Positions 42,698-51,679 are shown, counted from the stretch's first letter. The stretch is DNA of 64,000 nt from Caballeronia zhejiangensis (GCF_000698575.1 NZ_JFHD01000001.1:682001-746000), one strand, 5' to 3'. Notes: generated from the sequence alone by a model not told the origin. Made by a program: numbers and translations.

Positions 42698-44827
42698 TCA
42701 GGCCGTCTGATTCAGGCTCGCGAAATTCCTCCCGCGCGCCACGAGATCGACGATCAACGGCGACGCGCGCCAGAAGAGCGGATCTTCCTGCGCGAATGCG
42801 CGGATATCTGCGAGCACGTTGTCGAGACCCACGGTATCGGCATAATGCATCGGGCCACCGCGATAGCGCGGGAAACCGAAGCCGTGCATCAACGTGGCAT
42901 CGACATCGAGCGGACGTTGCGCAATGCCTTCGTGCACGATATTCGCGCCCTCGTTGATCATCGCGGCCAGGTAGCGGCGCACGATCTGCTCATCGGTGAA
43001 TGGTCGCGGCTTGACGCCCGCACGCTCGCGCTCGGCATCGATGATCGACTCGACTTCCGCATCCGGCGTGCCCGTGCGCGCACCGTCTTCGTAACGATAG
43101 AAACCGCGTCCCGTTTTCTGGCCGAACCAGCCGCGCTCGCACAGTTCATCGCCGATACGCACGTAACGCGCGTTCGGATCGCGCGTCGCGGCGCGGCGCT
43201 TTCTCGCGGCCCAGCCGATATCGCCGCCAGCCAGATCGATGACCTGATACGGTCCCATCGGAAAGCCGAAGTCGCGCACGGCCCGATCGATCTGATACGG
43301 CGACGCGCCGTCTTCCATCAGATGATCCGCCGCCGCGCGATACACCGCGAGCATGCGATTGCCGATGAATCCATCGCACACGCCCGCACGCACCGCCACC
43401 TTCTTCAGCTTCTTCGCGAGTTCGAAACCGGTCGCAACGACATCGGCGCTCACGCGCGCGGGCACGACCACTTCGAGCAGCTTCATGATGTTCGCGGGCG
43501 AAAAGAAGTGCAGCCCGAGCACGTCCTGCGGACGCGAGATGCTCGCCGCGATCTCGTCGATGTCGAGATACGACGTGTTCGTCGCGAGCACCGCGCCCGG
43601 CTTGCACACGCGATCGAGTTGCGCGAACACGGCCTTCTTCGCGGCCATGTCCTCGAACACGGCTTCGATGACGAGATCGGCATCGGCGAGCGCGTCGTAT
43701 TTCGTGTCGCCGTGAAAGCGTTGCAGCGCGCGTGTTTTCGATTCGTGCGTCAGGCGGCCCTTCGCGATCAGCGCGTCGTACACCTTCTCGACATGCGCGC
43801 TTCCGCGTTCGAGCGAGGCTTCGTCGCGCTCGATCATCGTCACCGCGAGACCCGCGTCGAGCAGCGCGACGGCGATGCCCGCACCCATCGTGCCGCCGCC
43901 GATCACACCGATGCGATCGAGCGCGCGCGGCTGTGCGTCGCGCGTTTCGGGCGACTTCTGCGTTTCGCGTTCGACGAAGAACGCATGCACGAGACCCGCG
44001 CGTTGCGGGCTCTCGCGGCATTCGAGGAATTGCTCGCGTTCGAAGCGCAAGCCTTCGTCGAAGGGCAGATTCAACGCCGCTTCCACGCAATCGACGATCT
44101 TCAGCGGCGACAGCAATCCGCGCGACTTCTTCTGCGTCTCGGCGCGCGCGGCGGCGATCGCTGCCACGCTCGCTTCCTTGTCCGCGAGTCCGCGCGCGTT
44201 CTTCGTGCGGCGCGGCGCGGCCTTCGTCGCGATGAGTTCGTGCGCGAAAGCAAGGCCTTCGGCGAACACGTCGTCGCTCTGGCCGACGCGGTCGACGAGA
44301 CCCAGACGCAGCGCTTCCTCCGCGCCGATGTGATGGCCACTCAACATCATCGACAACGCGGCCTGTGCGCCGATCAGACGCGCCGAGCGCTGCGTGCCGC
44401 CCGCGCCCGGCAAGAGTCCCAGTTGCACTTCGGGCAGGCCGAGCTTCGCGCCGGCGACCGCGATCCGGTAATGCGACGCCAGCGCGACTTCGAGTCCGCC
44501 GCCAAGCGCCGCGCCGTGTATCGCCGCGACGACGGGCTTCTCGCAACGCTCGATGCGGTTGCACACCTCCGGCAACGACGGCGGCACGGCGGGCTTGCCG
44601 AACTCGCGAATGTCCGCGCCCGCGATGAAGTTCCGGCCCGCGCCGACGATCAGCACCGCGCGCACGGAGGCATCTGCATCGGCGGCTTCGATTGCATCGA
44701 TGAGACCGCGCCGCACGGCAGCGTTGAGTGCGTTGACGGGCGCATGGTCGATCGTCACGACAAGGACGCTGCCGCGTAATTCGTGTTGAACCGCGGATGC
44801 GGTTTCGGGCGCGCTCGAAAGCGTCAT
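42698..44827 (-). CDS. bifunctional enoyl-CoA hydratase / 3-hydroxyacyl-CoA dehydrogenase (FadJ/PimF-like)
   Basis: Fused beta-oxidation enzyme of 709 aa from ATG 44827. The N-terminal crotonase domain (about 10-200) has the catalytic glutamates E113 in GGGLE and E133 in LPEVQLG. The NAD domain begins near 303 with GVIGGGTMGAG and has the catalytic His in LHFFSPANIMKL. The C-terminal helical part includes FIGNRML and ends near 705. It hydrates trans-enoyl-CoA and oxidises the product to 3-ketoacyl-CoA. It is the first gene of the operon; no thiolase or CoA ligase accompanies it here. Confidence 0.92.
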   Translation of the reverse strand: MTLSSAPETASAVQHELRGSVLVVTIDHAPVNALNAAVRRGLIDAIEAADADASVRAVLIVGAGRNFIAGADIREFGKPAVPPSLPEVCNRIERCEKPVVAAIHGAALGGGLEVALASHYRIAVAGAKLGLPEVQLGLLPGAGGTQRSARLIGAQAALSMMLSGHHIGAEEALRLGLVDRVGQSDDVFAEGLAFAHELIATKAAPRRTKNARGLADKEASVAAIAAARAETQKKSRGLLSPLKIVDCVEAALNLPFDEGLRFEREQFLECRESPQRAGLVHAFFVERETQKSPETRDAQPRALDRIGVIGGGTMGAGIAVALLDAGLAVTMIERDEASLERGSAHVEKVYDALIAKGRLTHESKTRALQRFHGDTKYDALADADLVIEAVFEDMAAKKAVFAQLDRVCKPGAVLATNTSYLDIDEIAASISRPQDVLGLHFFSPANIMKLLEVVVPARVSADVVATGFELAKKLKKVAVRAGVCDGFIGNRMLAVYRAAADHLMEDGASPYQIDRAVRDFGFPMGPYQVIDLAGGDIGWAARKRRAATRDPNARYVRIGDELCERGWFGQKTGRGFYRYEDGARTGTPDAEVESIIDAERERAGVKPRPFTDEQIVRRYLAAMINEGANIVHEGIAQRPLDVDATLMHGFGFPRYRGGPMHYADTVGLDNVLADIRAFAQEDPLFWRASPLIVDLVARGRNFASLNQTA

Positions 44828-44952
44828 GGATGAAGTCTCCTGAGTCGATGTTCCTGTTTTACGTGGAAGCATTCTCGCGGGGACAGGCATCCTTGACAAT
44901 CACAGGCTCGATTGACAGACTGTCAAATCTCTTTTGACAATCGAGCCATGCC
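44828..44952. promoter_or_regulatory. divergent operator region with nested palindromes
   Basis: Gap between the beta-oxidation operon and the LysR gene. Outer perfect repeat: GGCTCGATTG at 44905-44914 against CAATCGAGCC at 44938-44947. Inside it lies a 15-bp palindrome, TTGACAG-A-CTGTCAA, at 44912-44926. TTGACA occurs three times in the same direction (44893, 44912, 44934). The arrangement is strongly suggestive of a LysR operator covering the LysR start and one promoter. Confidence 0.75.
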
Positions 44953-45858
44953 GTGGACGTCAACGAGCTGACGCTGCTGGTCGAAATTCTCGATGCGGGT
45001 AATCTGAGCGAGGCGGCGCGCCGCCTCAAGATGACGCGCGCGAATGTCAGCTATCACCTGAATCAGCTCGAAAAGTCCGTCGGCCTGCAGCTCGTGCGGC
45101 GAACCACGCGACGCGTCGAGCCGACCGAGCTCGGCCTCAAGCTCTATGAGCACGGCCGTTCGATCCGCAACGCGCTTTTCGCGGCGCAGGAATCGGTATC
45201 GACGCTCGGGCAAGGATTGCAGGGGCGCGTGAGGTTATCGGTGCCGAGCGGTTATGGACAGCTCGTGATGTCGGAATGGCTGATCGCGTTCAAGCGCGAG
45301 TACCCGGATATCGTGCTCGACGTGATGTTCGAAAACCGCGTCGAAGACCTGCTGCGCGACGAAGTCGATATCGCCGTGCGCGTGATGCCCGAGCCGCCGC
45401 CGAGTCTCGTTGCGCGCGACATGGGGCCGGTGCGGTACGTCGCGTGTGCATCGTCCGCGTATGCCGAAACGCACGGCATGCCCACGCGGCTCGAGCAACT
45501 GGGCGTCGTGCCGGTGATCACCGCGACGGTCGTCGGCAAGCAGACGCGCGTCGCCGCCTATCTCGACGATGAACGTCACGAAGTGCTCCTCGAACCGAGC
45601 CTCATCTCCGAGAACTTCCTGTTTTTGCGCGATGCGATCCTCGCGGGTCTCGGCGTCGGCATCGTGCCGGATTACGTCGTGTCGGAAGACATGCGGCGCG
45701 GCGCGATCGTCACCGCGCTCGACGAATGGCGGCTCAGCATCTTCGGCACGCACATGTACATGCTCTACATGCCGAACCGGCATCACACGCGCGCGACGCT
45801 GGCGTTCATCGAGTTCATGCTCGACCGCGCGCGAAAGGCGGGGCGCGGGCGTCATTGA
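44953..45858 (+). CDS. LysR-family transcriptional regulator
   Basis: LysR regulator of 301 aa. It must start at GTG 44953: the frame is closed by a stop at 44935-44937 and no better start follows. The HTH region is MDVNELTLLVEILDAGNLSE, then AARRLKMTRANVSYHLNQLE. An unusual feature is the ANVSYHL in place of the common PAVSRQI in the recognition helix. The effector domain (about 90-295) starts GRVRLSVPSGYGQL. It is divergent from the pim-like operon and the nested palindrome lies directly before it, so it likely controls both. Confidence 0.88.
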   Translation: MDVNELTLLVEILDAGNLSEAARRLKMTRANVSYHLNQLEKSVGLQLVRRTTRRVEPTELGLKLYEHGRSIRNALFAAQESVSTLGQGLQGRVRLSVPSGYGQLVMSEWLIAFKREYPDIVLDVMFENRVEDLLRDEVDIAVRVMPEPPPSLVARDMGPVRYVACASSAYAETHGMPTRLEQLGVVPVITATVVGKQTRVAAYLDDERHEVLLEPSLISENFLFLRDAILAGLGVGIVPDYVVSEDMRRGAIVTALDEWRLSIFGTHMYMLYMPNRHHTRATLAFIEFMLDRARKAGRGRH

Positions 45859-45868
45859 AGGATCTGCG

Positions 45869-46786
45869 TCACGCCTTGCGGACGCGCTCCGCAAAGCCTA
45901 TCGCCACCGACATCAACGCAATGCCCGTCATCTGCGCGCCGCTCAAACGCTGATCGAAAACCAGCCAGTCGATGACGATGGCCACCGCCGGGTAGACGAA
46001 CTGAAGCACGGCGACGCGCGCGGTGTCGAGCCGCGCCATGCCGATATACATCAGTGTGTACGCAAAGCCCGTGTGAATCAGCCCGAGGCCCGCGAGCCAC
46101 GCCCACGACATGCCCCATGCGGGCCACCCGTGCTGCATCGGCCAGATCCATAACAACAGGGTGCCGATGGCGCACTGCCACCACGCGAGCACGCCCGCAG
46201 GCAGATCGCGCAGCCGTCGCGCGGTGATCGTCACGCCCGCCATGCACAGCGAACCGGCCAGACATGCGGCCACGCCCGTCCAGTACGCGGGCTGCAAAGA
46301 GCCGTCCGACGCGTGTCCGGCGATGCCCGTCGCGAGCACGAGTCCGCACATCGCGACTGCCACGGCCATGACGCGCTGCCCGCCGATCGCCTCTTTGAGC
46401 CACAACGATGCGAATAGCAGCACCCACATCGGCTGCACATGAAACAGAACGATGGCGACGCCCGCCGATATGCGCTCGACCGCGCTGAAGAAGAGCGCCC
46501 AGCTCGACACCATCAGCAGGCTCGCCGCGAGCACCCAAAGAACGTTGCTGCGCGTGAGGCGCAGAAAGCGGGTCTGTCCGCGCGAGATGAGCCACGCGCT
46601 CATGCCCAGAAGCCCGAAAGCGCAGCGAAACCATGTCGCGGTCAGCGGATCGGCATTCGCTTCGTGCAGGAAAACACCGATCGTGCCGAGCAGCGCGCAG
46701 CCGACGATAAAGGGCAACGCGCCTGCCGCAGATCGTGCTTCACTGCGCGCGGTTGTACGGGAAGAGGATGACGCGTTCGTGTTCAT
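45869..46786 (-). CDS. EamA/DMT-family transporter
   Basis: Drug/metabolite transporter of 305 aa with ten predicted membrane helices in two EamA repeats, the first starting FIVGCALLGTIGVFLHEANA and the second near AYWTGVAACLAGSLCMAG. The likely role is export of an amino acid or metabolite across the inner membrane. It is convergent with the LysR at 44953-45858 (10-bp gap) and divergent from the LysR at 46874. The latter is its likely regulator. Confidence 0.88.
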   Translation of the reverse strand: MNTNASSSSRTTARSEARSAAGALPFIVGCALLGTIGVFLHEANADPLTATWFRCAFGLLGMSAWLISRGQTRFLRLTRSNVLWVLAASLLMVSSWALFFSAVERISAGVAIVLFHVQPMWVLLFASLWLKEAIGGQRVMAVAVAMCGLVLATGIAGHASDGSLQPAYWTGVAACLAGSLCMAGVTITARRLRDLPAGVLAWWQCAIGTLLLWIWPMQHGWPAWGMSWAWLAGLGLIHTGFAYTLMYIGMARLDTARVAVLQFVYPAVAIVIDWLVFDQRLSGAQMTGIALMSVAIGFAERVRKA

Positions 46787-46828
46787 GCCCCAAGTGTGTG
46801 CCGCGATCGATAGAACGAAAAGCGCATA

Positions 46829-46857
46829 ATTCGAAGATCATCCATTCGATTTTCGAA
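46829..46857. promoter_or_regulatory. LysR-type inverted repeat
   Basis: Between the EamA gene and the LysR gene lie TTCGAA at 46830-46835 and the inverted repeat TTCGA-TTT-TCGAA at 46845-46857, 16 bp before the LysR start. The repeated TCGAA units suggest two binding sites of one regulator. Confidence 0.5.
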
Positions 46858-46873
46858 ATCGCCGATCAGACCC

Positions 46874-47743
46874 ATGAAACAACACGATTTGCAGATGGAC
46901 TGGCTCAAGTGCTTCGTCGCCGTCGTCGATGCGGGTTCGCTGTCGAGCGCGGCGGGCGAAGTGCATCGTTCGCAATCGGCGGTGAGCATGCAATTGAAGA
47001 AGCTCGAAAGCGCGCTCGGATTGCGGCTCATCGAACGCGGCTCGCGCGCGCTCGAACTGACTCACGACGGGCAAACGCTGCTCGGCTATGCACGGCGCAT
47101 TCTCGATCTGCATGCCGAGGCGCAGGTCGCGCTTCAGGGCGAGCAACTCACCGGCCGCGTGCGCCTCGGCGTGCCCGACGACTACGCGGCCAAATATCTG
47201 ACACCCGTGCTGAAGCGCTTTGCGCCGCGGCACAGCGGCGTCGAGATCGAGTTGATCTGCGAGCAATCGACATCGCTGATTCCGCGCATCGCGAATAGCG
47301 AGCTCGATATCGCGCTCGTATCGCGCGATCACGGCCGGCGCGGCACGCTGCTGTTCCATGAGCCGATGGTCTGGGTCGGCGCGGCGCAATTCGAATTATG
47401 GAGACGCGATCCGTTGCCGATCGCCGTCTATGAAAGCGCGAGCCTCGCGCGGCGCAGCGCGATTCATTCGCTCGCGCAGCAAGGCCGCCGCTACAAGGTG
47501 GTCTACAACAGTTCGAGTCTGGCCGGGCAGATTGCCGCCGTCGAAAGCGGTCTCGCGGTCGCGGTGCTGACGCAATGCAGCGCGCCGGACCATCTCCGCA
47601 TTCTGGGCAACGATGAAGGCCTGGGTCCGCTCGAACCGATGGAAGTCGCTGTCTATCGCAGTCGCGATTCGCGCGGCTCCAAAGCGGTGGACGGCCTGTA
47701 TAGCCTCCTCGTGAAGACGCTCAGGCAATCGGCGTCAGTCTGA
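46874..47743 (+). CDS. LysR-family transcriptional regulator
   Basis: LysR regulator of 289 aa. The HTH (about 7-65) has WLKCFVAVVDAGSLSSAAGE, then VHRSQSAVSMQLKKLE. The effector domain follows from about 92 (GRVRLGVPDDYA). It is divergent from the EamA exporter and the TCGAA repeats lie between. The usual pairing of such LysR proteins with EamA exporters suggests control of the exporter. The 3' end overlaps the convergent chorismatase gene by 9 bp. Confidence 0.9.
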   Translation: MKQHDLQMDWLKCFVAVVDAGSLSSAAGEVHRSQSAVSMQLKKLESALGLRLIERGSRALELTHDGQTLLGYARRILDLHAEAQVALQGEQLTGRVRLGVPDDYAAKYLTPVLKRFAPRHSGVEIELICEQSTSLIPRIANSELDIALVSRDHGRRGTLLFHEPMVWVGAAQFELWRRDPLPIAVYESASLARRSAIHSLAQQGRRYKVVYNSSSLAGQIAAVESGLAVAVLTQCSAPDHLRILGNDEGLGPLEPMEVAVYRSRDSRGSKAVDGLYSLLVKTLRQSASV

Positions 47744-48721
47744 TCGACGACGATATGAAGCAATGCCCTCGATCTCGACGAGCAAATCGGCGCGGCAGAT
47801 ATCGGCCTTGACATAGCGGATGTTCGCATCCGCATGAAACGCGGTCTGCGCGAGTTTCATCACGCGCGGCAAGTCCGCCGCATGACGGTAATACACCTTG
47901 ATCTGATCGAGGTCGCGCAGCGTATAGCCGCCGCTCACGTTCTGCGCTTCGAGATTCTCGATGCCGATCAGATGCGCGATATTGCCGATCGCGACATGCC
48001 ATTGCTTGTCGAGATCGCCTTCGTGCACGGTCTCGTGTCCGAGAATGCTCGCGGTGCCCGAGACGTACAACGTATCGTCCAACAAGGTGCCGCGCGCGAA
48101 GCTCGGCGACTTAGGACCGTATCGCTGCGGATATTCATACGCGGGCGTCTGTCGCGAGTTCTCGATATGCCGCGGCGAATTTGCGCGGCACGCCAGAAAA
48201 TAGAAGCCGACGCCATCGCCCGACGTGCCGATGCCGGTCGCCGCCGGCATACCCGATGCGCCCGTGTAATCCTGCTCGAACGCGATGGCGCGTCCACGGC
48301 AGAAATCGCGATACACCTCGAGCCCTTCCCGATTCGCCCCGTTGATGTGCGGGATGAAATTCCACATGCGGAAAATCTTCGGGAAGTCCCGCTCGCCGAC
48401 GAGCGCGAACGCATCGCCATAGGCTTGTCGCGTGGCTTCGGTATAGCGGCCGGACGACGCGATGAAGCCCGCGCAAAAGAGAAACTCGTCGTCGTGCGCG
48501 AAGACGAGATCATTGAAGCGTCCGCTGTGGATCGGCCCGTTGCCTGTCCAGATTTCGGCGAAGCCGTCGTGAGAGTCGTCGCACATCGCGAGGCGCAGCG
48601 TCGGCACACCGCTTTCGATGCACGGCCCGCCGCTCGCCGCACCGAAGACGATGCGCGCGAGCACATCGTCTTCGCATGTCGCGTCATGCGCGATGAAGCG
48701 CGATCGGGGCGTCGCCATCAT
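47735..48721 (-). CDS. chorismatase of the FkbO/Hyg5/XanB2 type
   Basis: Protein of 328 aa of the chorismatase family. Hallmarks are RMWNFIPHIN at about 118-127, GLEVYRDFCRGRAIAF at 133-148, ATGIG near 161, IENSRQTPAYEYPQRYGP near 186-203, SGTASILGHETVHEGD at 221-236, and the late DLLVEIEG with the catalytic Glu. Members convert chorismate into 3- or 4-hydroxybenzoate or a dihydroxy-cyclohexadiene acid. XanB2 in Xanthomonas gives hydroxybenzoates for pigment, quinone and signalling. Which product forms here is not readable. It starts 3 bp after the RHH gene, so the two are surely co-transcribed. Confidence 0.87.
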   Translation of the reverse strand: MMATPRSRFIAHDATCEDDVLARIVFGAASGGPCIESGVPTLRLAMCDDSHDGFAEIWTGNGPIHSGRFNDLVFAHDDEFLFCAGFIASSGRYTEATRQAYGDAFALVGERDFPKIFRMWNFIPHINGANREGLEVYRDFCRGRAIAFEQDYTGASGMPAATGIGTSGDGVGFYFLACRANSPRHIENSRQTPAYEYPQRYGPKSPSFARGTLLDDTLYVSGTASILGHETVHEGDLDKQWHVAIGNIAHLIGIENLEAQNVSGGYTLRDLDQIKVYYRHAADLPRVMKLAQTAFHADANIRYVKADICRADLLVEIEGIASYRRRSD

Positions 48722-48724
48722 CGA

Positions 48725-48991
48725 TCATTCATCGGCCTGATCGCCGAAGAGGTCCGCGGTCGAGACGCGATCCTGCTGCAACGGCGGCAACGCACCGCTC
48801 CTCACTTGTTCGAGCACGTCCGGCGGCAGCCAGGTTTCTTCCATTGCGCCGATGCCGTTCTCGATCATCTGCTGGAGGAAGAACGATTGCTTGCGCCCCG
48901 TCACTTCCGCCAGAAGTCGCAGCCGTTGTTCGAATTGTGGATCGACCCGCACTGCGACCACCTTTAGCTTGTTTTCGGCGGTCCTTCTCAC
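48725..48991 (-). CDS. ribbon-helix-helix DNA-binding protein
   Basis: An 88-aa protein with a ribbon-helix-helix core: strand KVVAVRVDPQ, helix FEQRLRLLAEVTG, then the second helix RKQSFFLQQMIENGIGAME. The acidic C-terminal tail (about 60-88) would be free. GTG at 48991 has GGAG seven bases upstream. Such proteins are often antitoxins, but no toxin gene follows; instead the chorismatase starts three bases later. It could be an autorepressor of the chorismatase unit. Confidence 0.75.
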   Translation of the reverse strand: MRRTAENKLKVVAVRVDPQFEQRLRLLAEVTGRKQSFFLQQMIENGIGAMEETWLPPDVLEQVRSGALPPLQQDRVSTADLFGDQADE

Positions 48992-49090
48992 TGCATGCTC
49001 CTGTTACGTTCGTTGCGCGCCGCGAGCGGGCGCGCGCATGCGGTGCTTATACCACAGCCTGATTGCGCGACGACCGATGCGCACTCATGC

Positions 49091-51349
49091 ATGGCGATGA
49101 CAGACCTGCGTGCTACCATCGAAACGAGCGTTTCGGCGCTCGCGCACGCCTTGCAACGCGCCATGAACGAATCTGAAGAACACTCCGCTTCAGGCACCGC
49201 AGAGACCCTGCCCTCTCTGCCACCGCTCGACTTTCGCGCGGCGCGCAGACGGCTCTTCGCTGCACTCGTTGCGTCGATCGTCATTCCCTTCGCATTTTTC
49301 TGCCTGTACGGTTACTACACTTACGGACGCACATTCGCCGAAACCGGCGAGTCGCTCGAACGGCTCGTGCGTATCGTCGACGAAAAGGCCAACACCGTTT
49401 TCAGCATCAACCGCGAACTGATCTCGCGCATCGACGAGATGCTCGGCAGCGGCGACGCGGATTTCATCGCGCGCAGCCAGTCGGAGCTGCACGACAAGCT
49501 CGCGCGTCTCGCGGCGGCTCATGAACAGATCGCGGCGCTCTCCGTGCTCGACAGTCGCGGCAGGCTCGTGCTCAGCAGCCGCTTTTTTCCCGCGCCCGAT
49601 GTCTCCGTCAGCGATCGTGCGGATTTCATCGCGACGCGCGATACGCATTCGAGCTTTCATGTTTCCATGCCCGAGCGCGGGCGCGTGAAGAACACGGACA
49701 TCGTCAACACGCTGAGCGCACGCTATGCGAAAGACGGCCGCTTTCTCGGCGAAATCGCGATTGCCGTGCGGCGCGATTATCTGTTCGATTTCTATCGCGA
49801 ACTCATTGTGAGCGATCCCGCGCTCACGCTCGCGCTACATCGCGACGACGGCGCCGTGCTCGCGCGTTTTCCGCCGGCGTCCGCACCCAATGCGCCCGAT
49901 CGCCATTCGGTGCTGGCGAGCGCATTCGCGCAAGGCAAGCCCACGGGTCTGATGCGTTACATATCGCCGCTCGACAACGATGAAAAGCTCGCGGCGTGGC
50001 GGCGTGTCGGCGACTATCCCGTCTACGCGGCGGCGGGCTTTTCGATTCATGACGTGCGCCTCGCATGGTGGCGGCGCGATGTATCGATCGCGTCGATCGC
50101 ACTGATTCCGTGCATCGCGCTGTGGGTGCTGATCGGCTTCTCGCTGCGACGCCTCAAAGCGGAAGAAGCGGCATGGCACAACTGGCGCGGCGAACTTGCG
50201 CTGCGCCGCTCGGCCGTCGCGGCCACGCGGCGGCTTCAACGCATGGGCGCGCTCGGCAATCTCGTCGCGAGCGTCGCGCACGACTTCAATAACCTGCTGA
50301 TGGTCGTCACGTCGAACATGGAACTGGCGCGGCGCAAGGGCTTCAACGGCCTCGAAAAGGGAGTCGCGGCGGTGGAGCGCGCATCGAAGAATGCGCAATC
50401 GCTCGCACGCCGCCTGCTGAGCGTCGCGCGACGTCAGCCGCTTCAGATGCAGGTCATCCGCCTCGATCGCTGGATGATGGACTCCGAGCCGCTCGTGCGC
50501 GCGTCGGTGGGCGACAAGGTCACGTTCGGCTCGCGCGTGCCGCCATCGACGTGGACCGTGCGCGTCGATGCGACGGAGCTGACCTCGGCGCTCATCAACA
50601 TCGCCGTGAATGCGAAGGACGCGATGCCTCACGGCGGCGACTTTCGCATCGAGTGCAACAACGTGCGTTATACGTCGACGCATGAAGGTCTCGGCGCCGG
50701 CGAATACGTCGTGATCTCGTGCAAGGACAGCGGCGTCGGCATGCGCACCGACGTCGCAAAACAAGCGTTCGAACCGCTTTTCACCACCAAGGGCGCGGGC
50801 GCCGGGACTGGGCTCGGACTCGCGCAAGTGCTCGCGATGTCCGAGCAGGCGGGCGGCACGGCGCGCGTGAATTCTGCATGGGGCTTCGGCACGACAGTCG
50901 ACATCTATCTGCCGCACTGGACCGGCGAAGTCGATGCGCCTGCGGATGCGCCGCCTGTGGAGACGGTCGATCGCGAAGCGCCATCGTCCACCGTGCTGAT
51001 CGTCGAAGACAACGAGGAAGTCGCGGCGGGCCTGTGCGCCGTGATCGACGTGCTCGGCTGGCAAGCGCGCCACGCATCGTCAGGCGACGCCGCGAGACAG
51101 ATGCTCGAAGCCGGCGATGAATTCGATCTCGTGCTTTCCGACATCCAGATGCCCGGTAGTTACGACGGCATCAAGCTCGCGGAATGGATCAAGTCGACGC
51201 GCCCGAATCAGCCGGTCACGCTGATGACGGGTTACGCCGATCAGCTCGACGAGGCGCGCCGCACCGGCTTTACCATACTCGCGAAGCCTTTCAATATCGA
51301 CGAGTTGCAACGGCTGCTGAACGGCCTGTCGATGCGCGCCGCGCGGTGA
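49091..51349 (+). CDS. membrane hybrid histidine kinase (dCache-like sensor - kinase - receiver)
   Basis: Sensor kinase of about 752 aa. A membrane helix (LFAALVASIVIPFAFFCLYG) lies near 55-74, followed by a periplasmic sensor of about 250 residues and a second helix near 333-350 (SIASIALIPCIALWVLIGFS). The HisKA site is H397 in SVAHDFNNLL, and the GHKL domain has NAKDAMP, DSGVGM and GAGTGLGLAQV. The C-terminal receiver has VLIVEDNEEVA and the acceptor Asp in VLSDIQMPG. The start is uncertain: the frame is open from 48995, and Met codons at 49091, 49097 and 49163 are possible, none with a good ribosome binding site. Confidence 0.88.
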   Translation: MAMTDLRATIETSVSALAHALQRAMNESEEHSASGTAETLPSLPPLDFRAARRRLFAALVASIVIPFAFFCLYGYYTYGRTFAETGESLERLVRIVDEKANTVFSINRELISRIDEMLGSGDADFIARSQSELHDKLARLAAAHEQIAALSVLDSRGRLVLSSRFFPAPDVSVSDRADFIATRDTHSSFHVSMPERGRVKNTDIVNTLSARYAKDGRFLGEIAIAVRRDYLFDFYRELIVSDPALTLALHRDDGAVLARFPPASAPNAPDRHSVLASAFAQGKPTGLMRYISPLDNDEKLAAWRRVGDYPVYAAAGFSIHDVRLAWWRRDVSIASIALIPCIALWVLIGFSLRRLKAEEAAWHNWRGELALRRSAVAATRRLQRMGALGNLVASVAHDFNNLLMVVTSNMELARRKGFNGLEKGVAAVERASKNAQSLARRLLSVARRQPLQMQVIRLDRWMMDSEPLVRASVGDKVTFGSRVPPSTWTVRVDATELTSALINIAVNAKDAMPHGGDFRIECNNVRYTSTHEGLGAGEYVVISCKDSGVGMRTDVAKQAFEPLFTTKGAGAGTGLGLAQVLAMSEQAGGTARVNSAWGFGTTVDIYLPHWTGEVDAPADAPPVETVDREAPSSTVLIVEDNEEVAAGLCAVIDVLGWQARHASSGDAARQMLEAGDEFDLVLSDIQMPGSYDGIKLAEWIKSTRPNQPVTLMTGYADQLDEARRTGFTILAKPFNIDELQRLLNGLSMRAAR

Positions 51350-51365
51350 GTCTCGTTCGTGCGCT

Positions 51366-51575
51366 TCAGTGCAGCGGCGATTCTCCGGGCAACTGAAACG
51401 CATCCACGGTATAGCCCATGTTGAAATATCCCGCGCGCGCGTAGACGGAAATGTGCTCGAGCTGCTCGGCGCGCGTGGTTTCGCTCGCGGCGTGAGCGTC
51501 GTTGGCCGAACGCTCACGCGCACGCTGCGAAGGGCCCGAAAGCGCCTGCCAGTAGTGAGTCAGGAAGTGCGGCAT
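51366..51575 (-). CDS. small protein, unknown function
   Basis: A 69-aa protein without signal peptide or membrane segment. It is preceded by a strong GAGGAGG ribosome binding site and a normal ATG at 51575, which argues that it is translated. Composition is unremarkable (tyrosines in HYWQAL, VYARAGYFNMGYTV). It stands between a kinase gene and an MFS carrier, and no family is recognised. Confidence 0.6.
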   Translation of the reverse strand: MPHFLTHYWQALSGPSQRARERSANDAHAASETTRAEQLEHISVYARAGYFNMGYTVDAFQLPGESPLH

Positions 51576-51679
51576 GGCTCGCCTCCTCGATGCATGAACA
51601 GCTCGAATCTAAGCCTTCAAAAAGACTTGGACAAACAAGCTTTTCTGCAATGCATTGCAGGCCGCACCGCTTTGGCGCA
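51576..51679. other. gap, promoter of small gene
   Basis: Short AT-richer gap. It holds the promoter and ribosome binding site of the 69-aa gene (leftward) and the 3' end of the MFS gene. No other signal is seen. Confidence 0.35.

Noticed and set aside
48725..48991. Toxin-antitoxin system
   Set aside because: The RHH protein resembles antitoxins, but no toxin-sized gene follows or precedes it; the next gene is a chorismatase.
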